NCBI GenBank assembly: GCA_023388015.1
Contig: JAEWHB010000249.1
Location: 1 to 5,815, forward strand
Direction of reading: 5' to 3'
Origin: Bacteroidota bacterium
GTDB taxonomy: Bacteria > Bacteroidota > Bacteroidia > Flavobacteriales > Weeksellaceae
Length of the DNA: 5,815 bases
The number at the start of each line of letters is the position of its first letter. The first letter of the stretch is position 1. The notes beneath the pieces were generated by a model, which saw nothing but the letters and a program-made list of their open reading frames with translations, had not been told where the DNA came from and did not search any database. This document shows, in pieces, positions 1 through 5,815 of this stretch. A program made the translations under genes and the position numbers.

Positions 1-1276
1 TTACAATCATATCAATTTCCGACTCCGTCAGCACATCCATCCGTGAAAGCGGCGCGCGCATATAGCAGTGTGCCAGCGGTGTGGGAATTCCTTTTTCGTT
101 CAGAGCGGTTATAAAAGCCTCCCCGATTCCCAATTGGGTAATGACTTCGTCGGCTTTGTAATAAGTGGAAATCGGATAATTTTCCACTGCTTTTTGGATT
201 TGTTTACGGTCTTTTGCCGTAAATCCGCGCAAAGCATGCTGGATTTTCAATCCCAATTGACTCAAAACAGCATCAGGAACATCGCCCGGAACCTGCGTAC
301 AAAAGTAAAGCCCCACGCCTTTTGACCGGATCAATTTGACCATGGTTTCAATCTGGTCGAGTAAAGCTTTACTGGCTTCGTTGAAAATCAAATGGGCTTC
401 ATCGATGAAAATTACCAGTTTTGGCTTTTCCATATCTCCGACTTCCGGCAGTGTTTCATAGATTTCGGCCAATAAACTGAGCATAAAAGTGGAAAATAAA
501 CCGGGCTTATTTTGAATATCCGTCAGTCTGATTACGCTCACAACGCCTTTCCCGTCGCGGGTTTTCATCAGGTCATTTACCTCAAAAGAAGGTTCTCCAA
601 AAAACCTTGTTGCACCTTGTTGTTCCAACGCTACAATCTTCCGTAAAATTGTTCCCAGTGAAGCTGGCGAAATGGTACCGTATCCGGCTGTAAGTTCTTT
701 TTTTCCTTCGCTGTTTTCGCTTACATATTGCAACACTTTGCGCATATCGGCGAGGTCCACCAAAGGAAGTGCTTTGTCGTCACAATATTTAAAAATAATT
801 GAAATAATGCTGGTTTGGGTATCGTTCAGTCCGAGTATTTTACTGAATAAAATCGGGCCGAATTCTGTCACGGTAGCTCTTAATTTTACACCTTTTTCAT
901 CGCTCAGACTCACAAGTTCAACCGGAGCGCCTGCCGGCGAATAATCCAGCCCCAATAATGACTGACGCTCCTGAATTCCTTTGTCATCAGCATTTCCGGG
1001 TCGTGCGATTCCGCTCAGGTCTCCTTTTATGTCCATCAGCAAACTCGGAACGCCTTTCAGGGAAAGTTGTTCGGCCAGAATTTGTAAGGATTTGGTTTTT
1101 CCCGTTCCGGTTGCACCCGCAATCAGACCGTGACGGTTCATGGTTTTCAGCGCAACGGAAATTTCGGCATCGGCCAAAATCTCGCCGTTAAGTTTGGCTT
1201 TTCCCAAAACGATTTTATCGCCTTTGTACTGGTAATTTTTCTGAATTTCCTGACTAAATTCTTCTTTGACAGACAT
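1..1276 (-). CDS. HerA-like P-loop ATPase/helicase domain protein (DUF853/YjgR type), C-terminus cut off by window
   Basis: An open frame of 425 codons starts with ATG at 1276-1274 and runs without a stop off the left edge, so the C-terminus is missing (about 80 residues, if the total is near the 500 or so I recall for YjgR-type proteins). A short N-terminal section leads into a Walker A, GATGTGKT at residues 54-61, then MDIKGDLSG near 81-89. The Walker B is a hydrophobic strand ending in IDEAH, with D292 and E293. A sensor-like TQ follows at 327-328 (in FCTQVPGDVPD), and an arginine-finger candidate R350 lies in HALRGF. This order is that of the HerA/FtsK-like DUF853 ATPases, whose E. coli member is YjgR. 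HerA itself is a hexameric DNA translocase working with NurA nuclease; the substrate of the DUF853 branch is not well defined, and no nurA is visible. It is probably cytosolic. It is separated by 104 bases from the nuclease gene upstream and may have its own promoter. Family call is strong; exact role unknown. Confidence 0.93.
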   Translation of the reverse strand, partial: MSVKEEFSQEIQKNYQYKGDKIVLGKAKLNGEILADAEISVALKTMNRHGLIAGATGTGKTKSLQILAEQLSLKGVPSLLMDIKGDLSGIARPGNADDKGIQERQSLLGLDYSPAGAPVELVSLSDEKGVKLRATVTEFGPILFSKILGLNDTQTSIISIIFKYCDDKALPLVDLADMRKVLQYVSENSEGKKELTAGYGTISPASLGTILRKIVALEQQGATRFFGEPSFEVNDLMKTRDGKGVVSVIRLTDIQNKPGLFSTFMLSLLAEIYETLPEVGDMEKPKLVIFIDEAHLIFNEASKALLDQIETMVKLIRSKGVGLYFCTQVPGDVPDAVLSQLGLKIQHALRGFTAKDRKQIQKAVENYPISTYYKADEVITQLGIGEAFITALNEKGIPTPLAHCYMRAPLSRMDVLTESEIDMIV

Positions 1277-1380
1277 AAAAAATGATGGTTAATGGTTGTG
1301 AATTAATTCCAAAAACTAATTTGCGGTAAATATACATAATCACAGCGAAAATAATTTTATCGGCTTCTTTACTTCCGAAA
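1277..1380 (-). promoter_or_regulatory. Intergenic gap with a candidate weak promoter for the HerA-like gene
   Basis: This is the only real gap between genes in the window. On the minus strand, TATATTTA (1334-1327) matches five of the six fixed positions of the Bacteroidota -7 box TAnnTTTG and lies about 50 bases before the ATG. A second candidate, TAGTTTTTG (1318-1310), has one base too many between TA and TTTG. I see no convincing TTTG/TTG -33 partner at 17-23 bases for either. Between box and start codon lie a perfect 10-base palindrome, GAATTAATTC (1300-1309), and a short direct repeat, ATGGTT on the plus strand at 1285-1290 and 1292-1297. No GC-rich hairpin with a T-run is present, so read-through from the upstream operon is also possible. 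The gap suggests a separate transcription start, but the promoter call itself is weak. Confidence 0.3.
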
Positions 1381-2406
1381 TCAGGGAAGTTTGAACTCTG
1401 CCACAACCGGATAATGGTCAGAAAGTTTGGCATCTTTCAGCACTTCGTATCGTGTAGGCAGAAATTCATCGGAATGAAAAACATAGTCCAGTCGCAAAGG
1501 ATATTTGAAATCGTGGAAACTGGTGCCGGAAGATTTTCCGAGTTTGGGATAAGAATCTTTCAGCCAATATATAATTTGCTGGTATTCATACGAATTGGGA
1601 ACTGCATTTAAGTCACCGGCCAGAATTACAGGATGTTTGGAACCCGTGATGTAAGGAATTAGCTGTTTGATCTGATTTTCGTGCAAAAGGAAGCCTTTGG
1701 TAAGTTTATTTTTCAGGACGATTGAATTCGCCTCGGCGGCTTCCAGATCGTTCACGCTTTCTTTTACCAGTTTTTTATCGATCAGCATCGGCTCCAAATA
1801 AACATTGATGATCCGAATTGTGTCGGTTCCGGTGTCCAAATCGGCATAAGCCGCCAATCCTACGGTATTATTTTCGCCCGAAAATATTTTTTTGAATTCG
1901 ATAATCGGATATTTACTGAAAACCTGAATCAGCGAATGTTTTTCGTGGTAATAATCCGCAAAAGCAGAATCTTTCAGGTTTTCAAAAGTTTCATTTCGCC
2001 AGTAAACCTCTTGTAACAACACCACATCGGCTTTTTCTTTATTGAAAAATTCTACAAATCCGGGTTTTCGTAAATATTGTCCGTTGAGGGTAATTAGTTT
2101 AAAATCAGATTCGCTAGAAACTTCTTTTCCGAAGAATTGATAAGTTTTGACCAATGGAAAATACAATCCAATTGACAGTAAAAGAAACAAAATTGCATAA
2201 GGCGCACGACGCCAAAAAAGAAATATGATCACCACCAAATTGATCAGCACCAAAACCGGATAAATAATCGGTAGAAAACCAAAATAGGGAAAAGTAGAAG
2301 GCGCGATGTGAGGCGCCAAATAAATACAGTACGACAACCCCAAAAACAAGAGATGTGAAGAAAAGAAAACCGGATCCAGTCCACGCAAACGTAATCCCCT
2401 ACCCAT
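1381..2406 (-). CDS. Membrane-anchored endonuclease/exonuclease/phosphatase (EEP) family protein
   Basis: This 341-residue protein has two parts. Residues 1-90 are strongly hydrophobic with about three membrane helices (roughly 12-31, 42-66 and 70-86) after a basic N-terminus. Residues 100-341 are an EEP-fold metal-dependent phosphoesterase domain, the fold of DNase I, ExoIII/APE1 and sphingomyelinases. Visible catalytic motifs in order are N108 (in LITLNGQYL), the metal-binding Q132-E133, N201-Y203 in NVYLEP, D265 and N267 in AGDLNAVPNS, D307 in RLDYVF, and the terminal D330-H331 in SDHYPV. The set looks complete, so an active enzyme is expected, but EEP motifs do not separate DNase from phosphatase or phosphodiesterase activity. 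With its membrane anchor, a DNA-repair role is not implied by the neighbouring mutL. The start overlaps the rhomboid stop by 8 bases (ATGGGTAG), which suggests translational coupling. The stop is TGA at 1383-1381. Confidence 0.92.
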   Translation of the reverse strand: MGRGLRLRGLDPVFFSSHLLFLGLSYCIYLAPHIAPSTFPYFGFLPIIYPVLVLINLVVIIFLFWRRAPYAILFLLLSIGLYFPLVKTYQFFGKEVSSESDFKLITLNGQYLRKPGFVEFFNKEKADVVLLQEVYWRNETFENLKDSAFADYYHEKHSLIQVFSKYPIIEFKKIFSGENNTVGLAAYADLDTGTDTIRIINVYLEPMLIDKKLVKESVNDLEAAEANSIVLKNKLTKGFLLHENQIKQLIPYITGSKHPVILAGDLNAVPNSYEYQQIIYWLKDSYPKLGKSSGTSFHDFKYPLRLDYVFHSDEFLPTRYEVLKDAKLSDHYPVVAEFKLP

Positions 2407-3250
2407 TTTTACCTGCTTTGAAAAGAAAATCTTTTTCTTCTTTGGTTAAACTTTCATATCCCGAACGAGAAATTTTGTCCAGAATTTTGTCGATTTTCTT
2501 CTGTTTTTCGACTTTTTGCGAATTAAATTCATAATCATCACGTGGCGTTGCAGGTCGTGAAGTTTTGGGTTTTTTCTTCTGCGGAAAGAAAACCGGACGA
2601 ACGATCCCACCCAGGAAATCATTTCCTCTTTCAAATTGTTTCATATACAAAAATCCGAAAGCAGCACCGCCCAAGTGCGAGATATGTCCGCCGACATTTT
2701 CCCCGGAAAGAATCATCAGCACATCAAAAGCCAGTAATCCGTAGCCGATGTAATCCAGCGGAATGTTGAAATTGAAAAACATCAGCTGGACTTTGGTTTT
2801 GGGAATATAAGCGACAAGTGCGAAGAATATCGCATAAACCGCTGCCGAAGCACCTACTAGGCCTTGTCCGTAATCGAAAACATAGGAAAAACCCATAAAA
2901 AATACTGCGCCCGAAACCGATCCAAAGATGAAAAAAGTCAGAAAATCTTCCTTTCTGAAATAACGCAGAAACAATTGCCCGATGAAATAAATCATCAGAC
3001 AGTTCAGCGCCAGATGTAGCACACCGCCGTGGAAAAAAGTATAAGTCAGAATGCCCCAAGGCTGTGAAAAAAATTGTTCAAAACTCGGTTTGGCGTCAAA
3101 ATAATGATGAATCTTCCAGACGCTGTTTCGGAAAAAGAAGAGGTCAATCAATATGGAAAACACAAAAACGCCGACGCAGATAAAAATCAGTCTGACGTTG
3201 ATATTTCCGTTTTTATAATTTGTTTTTAATTGTTGAATTAAATCCTTCAT
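2399..3250 (-). CDS. Rhomboid intramembrane serine protease 2, with charged C-terminal tail (DUF6576-like)
   Basis: This is a 283-residue rhomboid protease that cleaves membrane-protein substrates inside the lipid bilayer. I chose ATG 3250-3248, one base after the preceding rhomboid stop. The in-frame ATG at 3304 would add 18 mostly hydrophilic residues translated from the end of the upstream gene and looks spurious. About six helices are visible (near 19-40, 66-95, 103-122, 131-149, 162-182, 187-204). The family signatures are intact: H79-L-A-L-N83 in helix 2, the nucleophile S135 in GASAAVYA, and the dyad histidine H192 in GGHISHLGGA. After residue 204 comes a basic, proline-containing linker and then a charged helical tail, about 248-283, ending ILDKISRSGYESLTKEEKDF and a few more residues. 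That tail resembles, from memory, the DUF6576 segment attached to Bacteroidota rhomboids. It is probably cytoplasmic. The stop overlaps the EEP start. Native substrate unknown. Confidence 0.94.
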   Translation of the reverse strand: MKDLIQQLKTNYKNGNINVRLIFICVGVFVFSILIDLFFFRNSVWKIHHYFDAKPSFEQFFSQPWGILTYTFFHGGVLHLALNCLMIYFIGQLFLRYFRKEDFLTFFIFGSVSGAVFFMGFSYVFDYGQGLVGASAAVYAIFFALVAYIPKTKVQLMFFNFNIPLDYIGYGLLAFDVLMILSGENVGGHISHLGGAAFGFLYMKQFERGNDFLGGIVRPVFFPQKKKPKTSRPATPRDDYEFNSQKVEKQKKIDKILDKISRSGYESLTKEEKDFLFKAGKNG

Positions 3251-3251
3251 A

Positions 3252-4007
3252 TTACCATTCTCTGTGCAGTTTTTTCTTCCACGAACGTACAAGAATAAAG
3301 CCAATTATCGCTCCTCCGATGTGTGCAAAATGCGCAATGGGATTCCAGGCATAATCCTGAACGGCCATAAAAAATTCAAGCCCAATCAAAGCCGGAATAA
3401 AATACTTGGCTTTCACCGGAATCGGCAGGAAAATCAAAGCCAGTTTGGCGTTTGGATATAAAACCCCAAAAGCCACCAAAATCCCGTAAATCGCACCGGA
3501 AGCGCCCACCATAGGCGTTACATAATATCTTAATAGTTCTTCGGCTTGTTTAGGCGCGCCTTCCCCGAAGGTGGTGTACATTCCCGGCTGAATTGATTTT
3601 TTTGCATTAATTATTTCATTTAGGTTGAAATTCATCCCTTCCACAACCGGTTTTAATTGTTCGATTTGAATGTAATTTGTAAAATTAAACAAGATAAAAG
3701 AGCCAAGTCCGGCAGCGAAATAAAGAATCAAGAATTTCTTTGAACCCAAGGTATGCTCAACAGTTGATCCAAACATCCACAGCGCAAACATATTGAACAA
3801 AATATGGGAAATGTTCGGAAAAGGTGCATGCATAAACATATGTGTAATGATTTGCCATGGTTGGAAATTGACCGATTCCGGATAAAAAGCACCCAAAATG
3901 CTTCCCAAGTCAATTCCTCGTGTTCCAAGAACAATCGTAGCCAAAAAGAATAAACCGTTGATAATCAACAGGTTTTTCGTGACAGCCGGTATGGGTTGAT
4001 TGAACAT
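3252..4007 (-). CDS. Rhomboid intramembrane serine protease 1
   Basis: This 251-residue protein is a compact rhomboid core of about six membrane helices with almost no soluble extension. The signatures are H68-I-L-F-N72 in helix 2, nucleophile S170 in VGASGAIYG, and dyad histidine H229 in AHFAHIGGA, so it should be an active intramembrane serine protease of the GlpG type. A notable feature is a hydrophilic stretch of about 50 residues (112-162) between helix 3 and the serine-bearing helix 4, much longer than the roughly 10 residues at the same place in the neighbouring rhomboid 2. The C-terminus ends in a short basic tail, RSWKKKLHREW. It starts 3 bases after the mutL stop, and rhomboid 2 starts 1 base after its own stop, so it is almost certainly co-transcribed with both. 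The two rhomboids share motifs but otherwise little sequence, so they are not recent duplicates. Substrate unknown. Confidence 0.95.
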   Translation of the reverse strand: MFNQPIPAVTKNLLIINGLFFLATIVLGTRGIDLGSILGAFYPESVNFQPWQIITHMFMHAPFPNISHILFNMFALWMFGSTVEHTLGSKKFLILYFAAGLGSFILFNFTNYIQIEQLKPVVEGMNFNLNEIINAKKSIQPGMYTTFGEGAPKQAEELLRYYVTPMVGASGAIYGILVAFGVLYPNAKLALIFLPIPVKAKYFIPALIGLEFFMAVQDYAWNPIAHFAHIGGAIIGFILVRSWKKKLHREW

Positions 4008-4010
4008 ATT

Positions 4011-5795
4011 TTAATTTAATTTTTTAGTGATTTCATTTTCCGGAATCTGTACAAAAACCGGTTTTCCGTAGGGAGAAAAATTGGGTTCGTCGAGTTGCAA
4101 CAATTGCTGTGCCAAATGTCGGGCTTGTTCCGGTAACAAAACTTCTCCTTTTTTGATGGCCGAATTTTTAGCGATGATTTTTGAGATTTCCACTTTGAAA
4201 TCCACTTTACCGTGCCATTCCAAATCATGTAAAAAATCGGAAAAGATCGCCGGAATTTCTTCTGCTTCCACTTCGGTTGGAAAAGCATTGACCGTAATCG
4301 TATCTTTCTGTAAATCAACATCGAATCCAAAATTGACCAAATCCATTTCAATGGATTTCAGCATCGCAGTTTCCGATTCATTTGAAGGAATTTCTATGGG
4401 GAATAAAAGCCGTTGGCTCAGCGCATTTTCACGCGCAGAACGACTCAGATTCTGAAACAAAACAGTTTGGTGCGCCCGGTTTTGATCGATGATTAGAAGT
4501 TCGCCTTTGTGTTGGGTAATCAAATATTTATTCATCCACTGAAGCACCTGAAATTCTCCGATTTCGAACTCTTCTTGACTTAAAAGCGCTTCGGGATGTT
4601 TGTTTTCAATTTCAAATTCCGAAAATGATTGGTACAAATCCTGAACCGGCCGGATTTCTTTTTGAGTAGGATTCGTTTCAAAAGGATTATAACTTCGGTC
4701 CACACGGATTTCCGGCGCTCTGACCGGTTGGTTTTGTGGTTTACTCGGGATAAATGCCCAATCCGGATTTTGATCAAAATCCAGCGAAGGCATGATGTTG
4801 AATTGCCCCAAAGCATGTTTCACGGCCGAACGAAGAACGGCGTAAATGCTGTATTCGTCTTCAAATTTAATTTCGGTTTTGGTCGGATGGATATTGATGT
4901 CGATTTTGGCCGGATCGATTTCTAAATTCAAAAAATAAGAAGGCACATATTGATTGGGTAATAGATTTTCAAACGCATCGATAATGGCCTTGTGAAGATA
5001 ATTGCTTTTTATAAATCTTTGATTGACAAAGAAATACTGTTCGCCTCTTTGTTTTTTGGCACTTTCAGGTTTACCGACAAATCCGCTTACTTTTACTACA
5101 TCGGTTTCTTCGGCAATCGGCACGAGTTGGGCATCTATTTTCCGTCCGAAAATCTGAACAATTCGCTGGCGTAAATTCCCTGATTTCAGAATATAAACTT
5201 CGGAATCGTTATGATAAAATCGGAAGTTAATCTGCTCGTGTGCCATTGCCACGCGCAAAAATTCTTCCTGAATATGCCTTAATTCAACTTGGTTGGATTT
5301 CAGGAAGTTTCGTCTTGCGGGCACATTGTAAAATAAATTTTTAACCGAAATCGAAGTTCCTCTTGGCGTTGCTGCGGGAATCTGATCCCGAACGGTTCCG
5401 CCTTCGATCACCAAACGATTCCCCAATTCTTCCTCTTCCTTTCTGGAAACTGCATCCACCTGTGCGACCGCAGCAATGGAAGCCAAAGCTTCGCCCCTGA
5501 AACCTTTGGTTTGAATGTGAAAGATATCTTCGGTTGTACGGATTTTGGAAGTGGCATGACGCTCAAAAGCTAGTCGCAAATCGGTGACGCTCATTCCCAA
5601 ACCATTGTCCACGACTTGAACGAGCGTTCGTCCTGCATCTTTTACAATTAAATCAATTTCTGTTGCGCCTGCATCTACTGCATTTTCAATCAATTCTTTT
5701 ACCACCGAAGCCGGTCGCTGCACTACTTCACCGGCAGCAATCTGATTGGCCACATGATCGGGCAAAAGCTGAATTACATCTCCTGTCGAAACCAT
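4011..5795 (-). CDS. mutL: DNA mismatch repair protein MutL
   Basis: MutL is the GHKL-type ATPase that links mismatch-bound MutS to strand removal. The protein is 594 residues, a normal length. The N-terminal ATPase domain (about 7-335) carries E34 and N38 in VVKELIENAVDAGAT, D63 in DNGLGM, TKGFRGEALASI (96-107), PRGTSISVKNLFYNVPARR (144-162) and HPTK (303-306). A low-complexity linker of about 335-412 joins the C-terminal dimerisation domain (about 413-594). There, QRLLFP (461-466) aligns with the sliding-clamp-binding motif of other MutLs. The endonuclease motifs are degenerate: DQNRAH at 437-442 instead of DQHAxxE, AKNSAIKKG at 542-550 instead of the ACRAAIK type, and SPYGKP at 574-579 instead of CPHGRP, so the nicking activity is doubtful. 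The ATG at 5795-5793 is the only good start: it lies a few residues before the conserved QLLPDHVANQIAAGEV block. It appears to be the first gene of a four-gene unit. Confidence 0.98.
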   Translation of the reverse strand: MVSTGDVIQLLPDHVANQIAAGEVVQRPASVVKELIENAVDAGATEIDLIVKDAGRTLVQVVDNGLGMSVTDLRLAFERHATSKIRTTEDIFHIQTKGFRGEALASIAAVAQVDAVSRKEEEELGNRLVIEGGTVRDQIPAATPRGTSISVKNLFYNVPARRNFLKSNQVELRHIQEEFLRVAMAHEQINFRFYHNDSEVYILKSGNLRQRIVQIFGRKIDAQLVPIAEETDVVKVSGFVGKPESAKKQRGEQYFFVNQRFIKSNYLHKAIIDAFENLLPNQYVPSYFLNLEIDPAKIDINIHPTKTEIKFEDEYSIYAVLRSAVKHALGQFNIMPSLDFDQNPDWAFIPSKPQNQPVRAPEIRVDRSYNPFETNPTQKEIRPVQDLYQSFSEFEIENKHPEALLSQEEFEIGEFQVLQWMNKYLITQHKGELLIIDQNRAHQTVLFQNLSRSARENALSQRLLFPIEIPSNESETAMLKSIEMDLVNFGFDVDLQKDTITVNAFPTEVEAEEIPAIFSDFLHDLEWHGKVDFKVEISKIIAKNSAIKKGEVLLPEQARHLAQQLLQLDEPNFSPYGKPVFVQIPENEITKKLN

Positions 5796-5801
5796 AGCTT
5801 A

Positions 5802-5809
5802 CAAAGGTA
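5802..5809 (-). promoter_or_regulatory. Bacteroidota-type -7 promoter box (TAnnTTTG) of the mutL operon
   Basis: On the minus strand the sequence TACCTTTG matches the Bacteroidota sigma-ABfr -7 consensus TAnnTTTG at every fixed base. Only six bases, TAAGCT, separate it from the mutL ATG. Transcription in this phylum usually begins about five to eight bases after this box, which would put the start at or next to the A of the ATG. The -33 partner (TTTG/TTG) would fall beyond the right edge of the window and cannot be checked. A chance match of six fixed bases is possible, but the position at the head of the operon supports it. Confidence 0.55.
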
Positions 5810-5815
5810 GAATAA

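Larger units (their letters stand above)
1381..5795 (-). other. Probable operon: mutL - rhomboid 1 - rhomboid 2 - EEP protein
   Basis: Four genes run in the same direction with junctions of +3, +1 and -8 bases, leaving no room for internal promoters or terminators between them. Each downstream start codon sits at or inside the end of the gene before it, which favours translational re-initiation. A -7 type promoter box precedes mutL, and the next gap, 104 bases, comes only after the EEP gene. From memory, mutL followed by two rhomboids and an EEP protein is a recurring order in flavobacteria, so this looks like conserved chromosomal context rather than an acquired cassette. Confidence 0.75.

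Noticed and set aside
68..1191. Several plus-strand open frames of 77-90 codons at the left end
   Set aside because: All lie opposite the HerA-like gene, whose motifs and uninterrupted frame are unambiguous; their translations look like antisense noise.
1..1276. Possible frameshift or pseudogene in the HerA-like gene, since no complete frame closes in the window
   Set aside because: Reading codon by codon from 1276 to the left edge gives no stop and all motifs in one frame; it is simply cut by the window boundary.
1347..1380. Possible transcription terminator after the EEP gene
   Set aside because: The only symmetry is an AT-only AAAA-TTA-TTTT element and a 3-base CGG/CCG match with mismatches; no stable GC-rich stem followed by a T-run.
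2724..3059. Minus-strand open frame of 111 codons inside rhomboid 2
   Set aside because: Alternate-frame shadow of the rhomboid core; the HxxxN, GxS and HxxG motifs are all in the other frame.
3251..3304. Upstream ATG at 3304 as the start of rhomboid 2
   Set aside because: It would extend the protein by 18 residues encoded within the end of rhomboid 1; the ATG at 3250, one base after that stop, gives a normal N-terminus and tight coupling.
4081..4455. Plus-strand open frame of 124 codons opposite mutL
   Set aside because: It lies wholly antisense to the conserved C-terminal domain of mutL, its Cys/Ser-rich translation shows no family motif, and no promoter context is seen.
1..5815. A novel defence island or mobile element (HerA-like ATPase plus nuclease plus proteases)
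   Set aside because: HerA-like ATPases occur in defence systems, but this one is of the DUF853/YjgR housekeeping type, the EEP protein is membrane-anchored and belongs to the mutL unit, and there are no repeats, integrase, transposase or composition shift.

Overview
The window reads as ordinary chromosomal DNA of a Bacteroidota bacterium, most likely a flavobacterium of the Chryseobacterium/Weeksellaceae type. Three things point there: the look of the proteins (MutL with a DQxRAH-like motif and no CPHGRP, paired rhomboids, a membrane-anchored EEP nuclease), a moderately AT-rich composition, and an exact Bacteroidota-type -7 promoter box (TAnnTTTG) just upstream of mutL. The genus is inference; the phylum is fairly secure. 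No plus-strand gene is supported: all genes lie on the minus strand, so the biological order runs from the right end to the left.

Right to left: positions 5795-4011 encode a full-length MutL mismatch-repair ATPase. Three bases later comes rhomboid protease 1 (4007-3252), then after one base rhomboid protease 2 (3250-2399). The rhomboid 2 stop overlaps by 8 bases the start of a membrane-anchored endonuclease/exonuclease/phosphatase (EEP) family protein (2406-1381). This spacing implies one polycistronic, translationally coupled unit, mutL-rhomboid-rhomboid-EEP. A 104-base gap (1380-1277) with a weak promoter-like element but no clear terminator separates it from a HerA-like P-loop ATPase (DUF853/YjgR type). 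That gene starts at 1276 and runs off the left end of the window after 425 codons.

Functionally, MutL recognises mismatch-bound MutS and couples it to downstream repair. The two rhomboids are intramembrane serine proteases with intact Ser/His dyads but different accessory parts: a long loop near the active site in the first, a charged C-terminal tail in the second. The EEP protein has three predicted membrane helices and a soluble metal-dependent phosphoesterase domain. Nothing in the sequence ties these functions into one pathway; co-transcription may simply be inherited gene order.

I found no mobile element, CRISPR array, RNA gene or clear horizontal-transfer signature. The points most worth a second look are the degenerate endonuclease motifs of MutL (including His to Asn in its DQH motif), the near-leaderless geometry of the mutL promoter, and the structural divergence of the two adjacent rhomboids.
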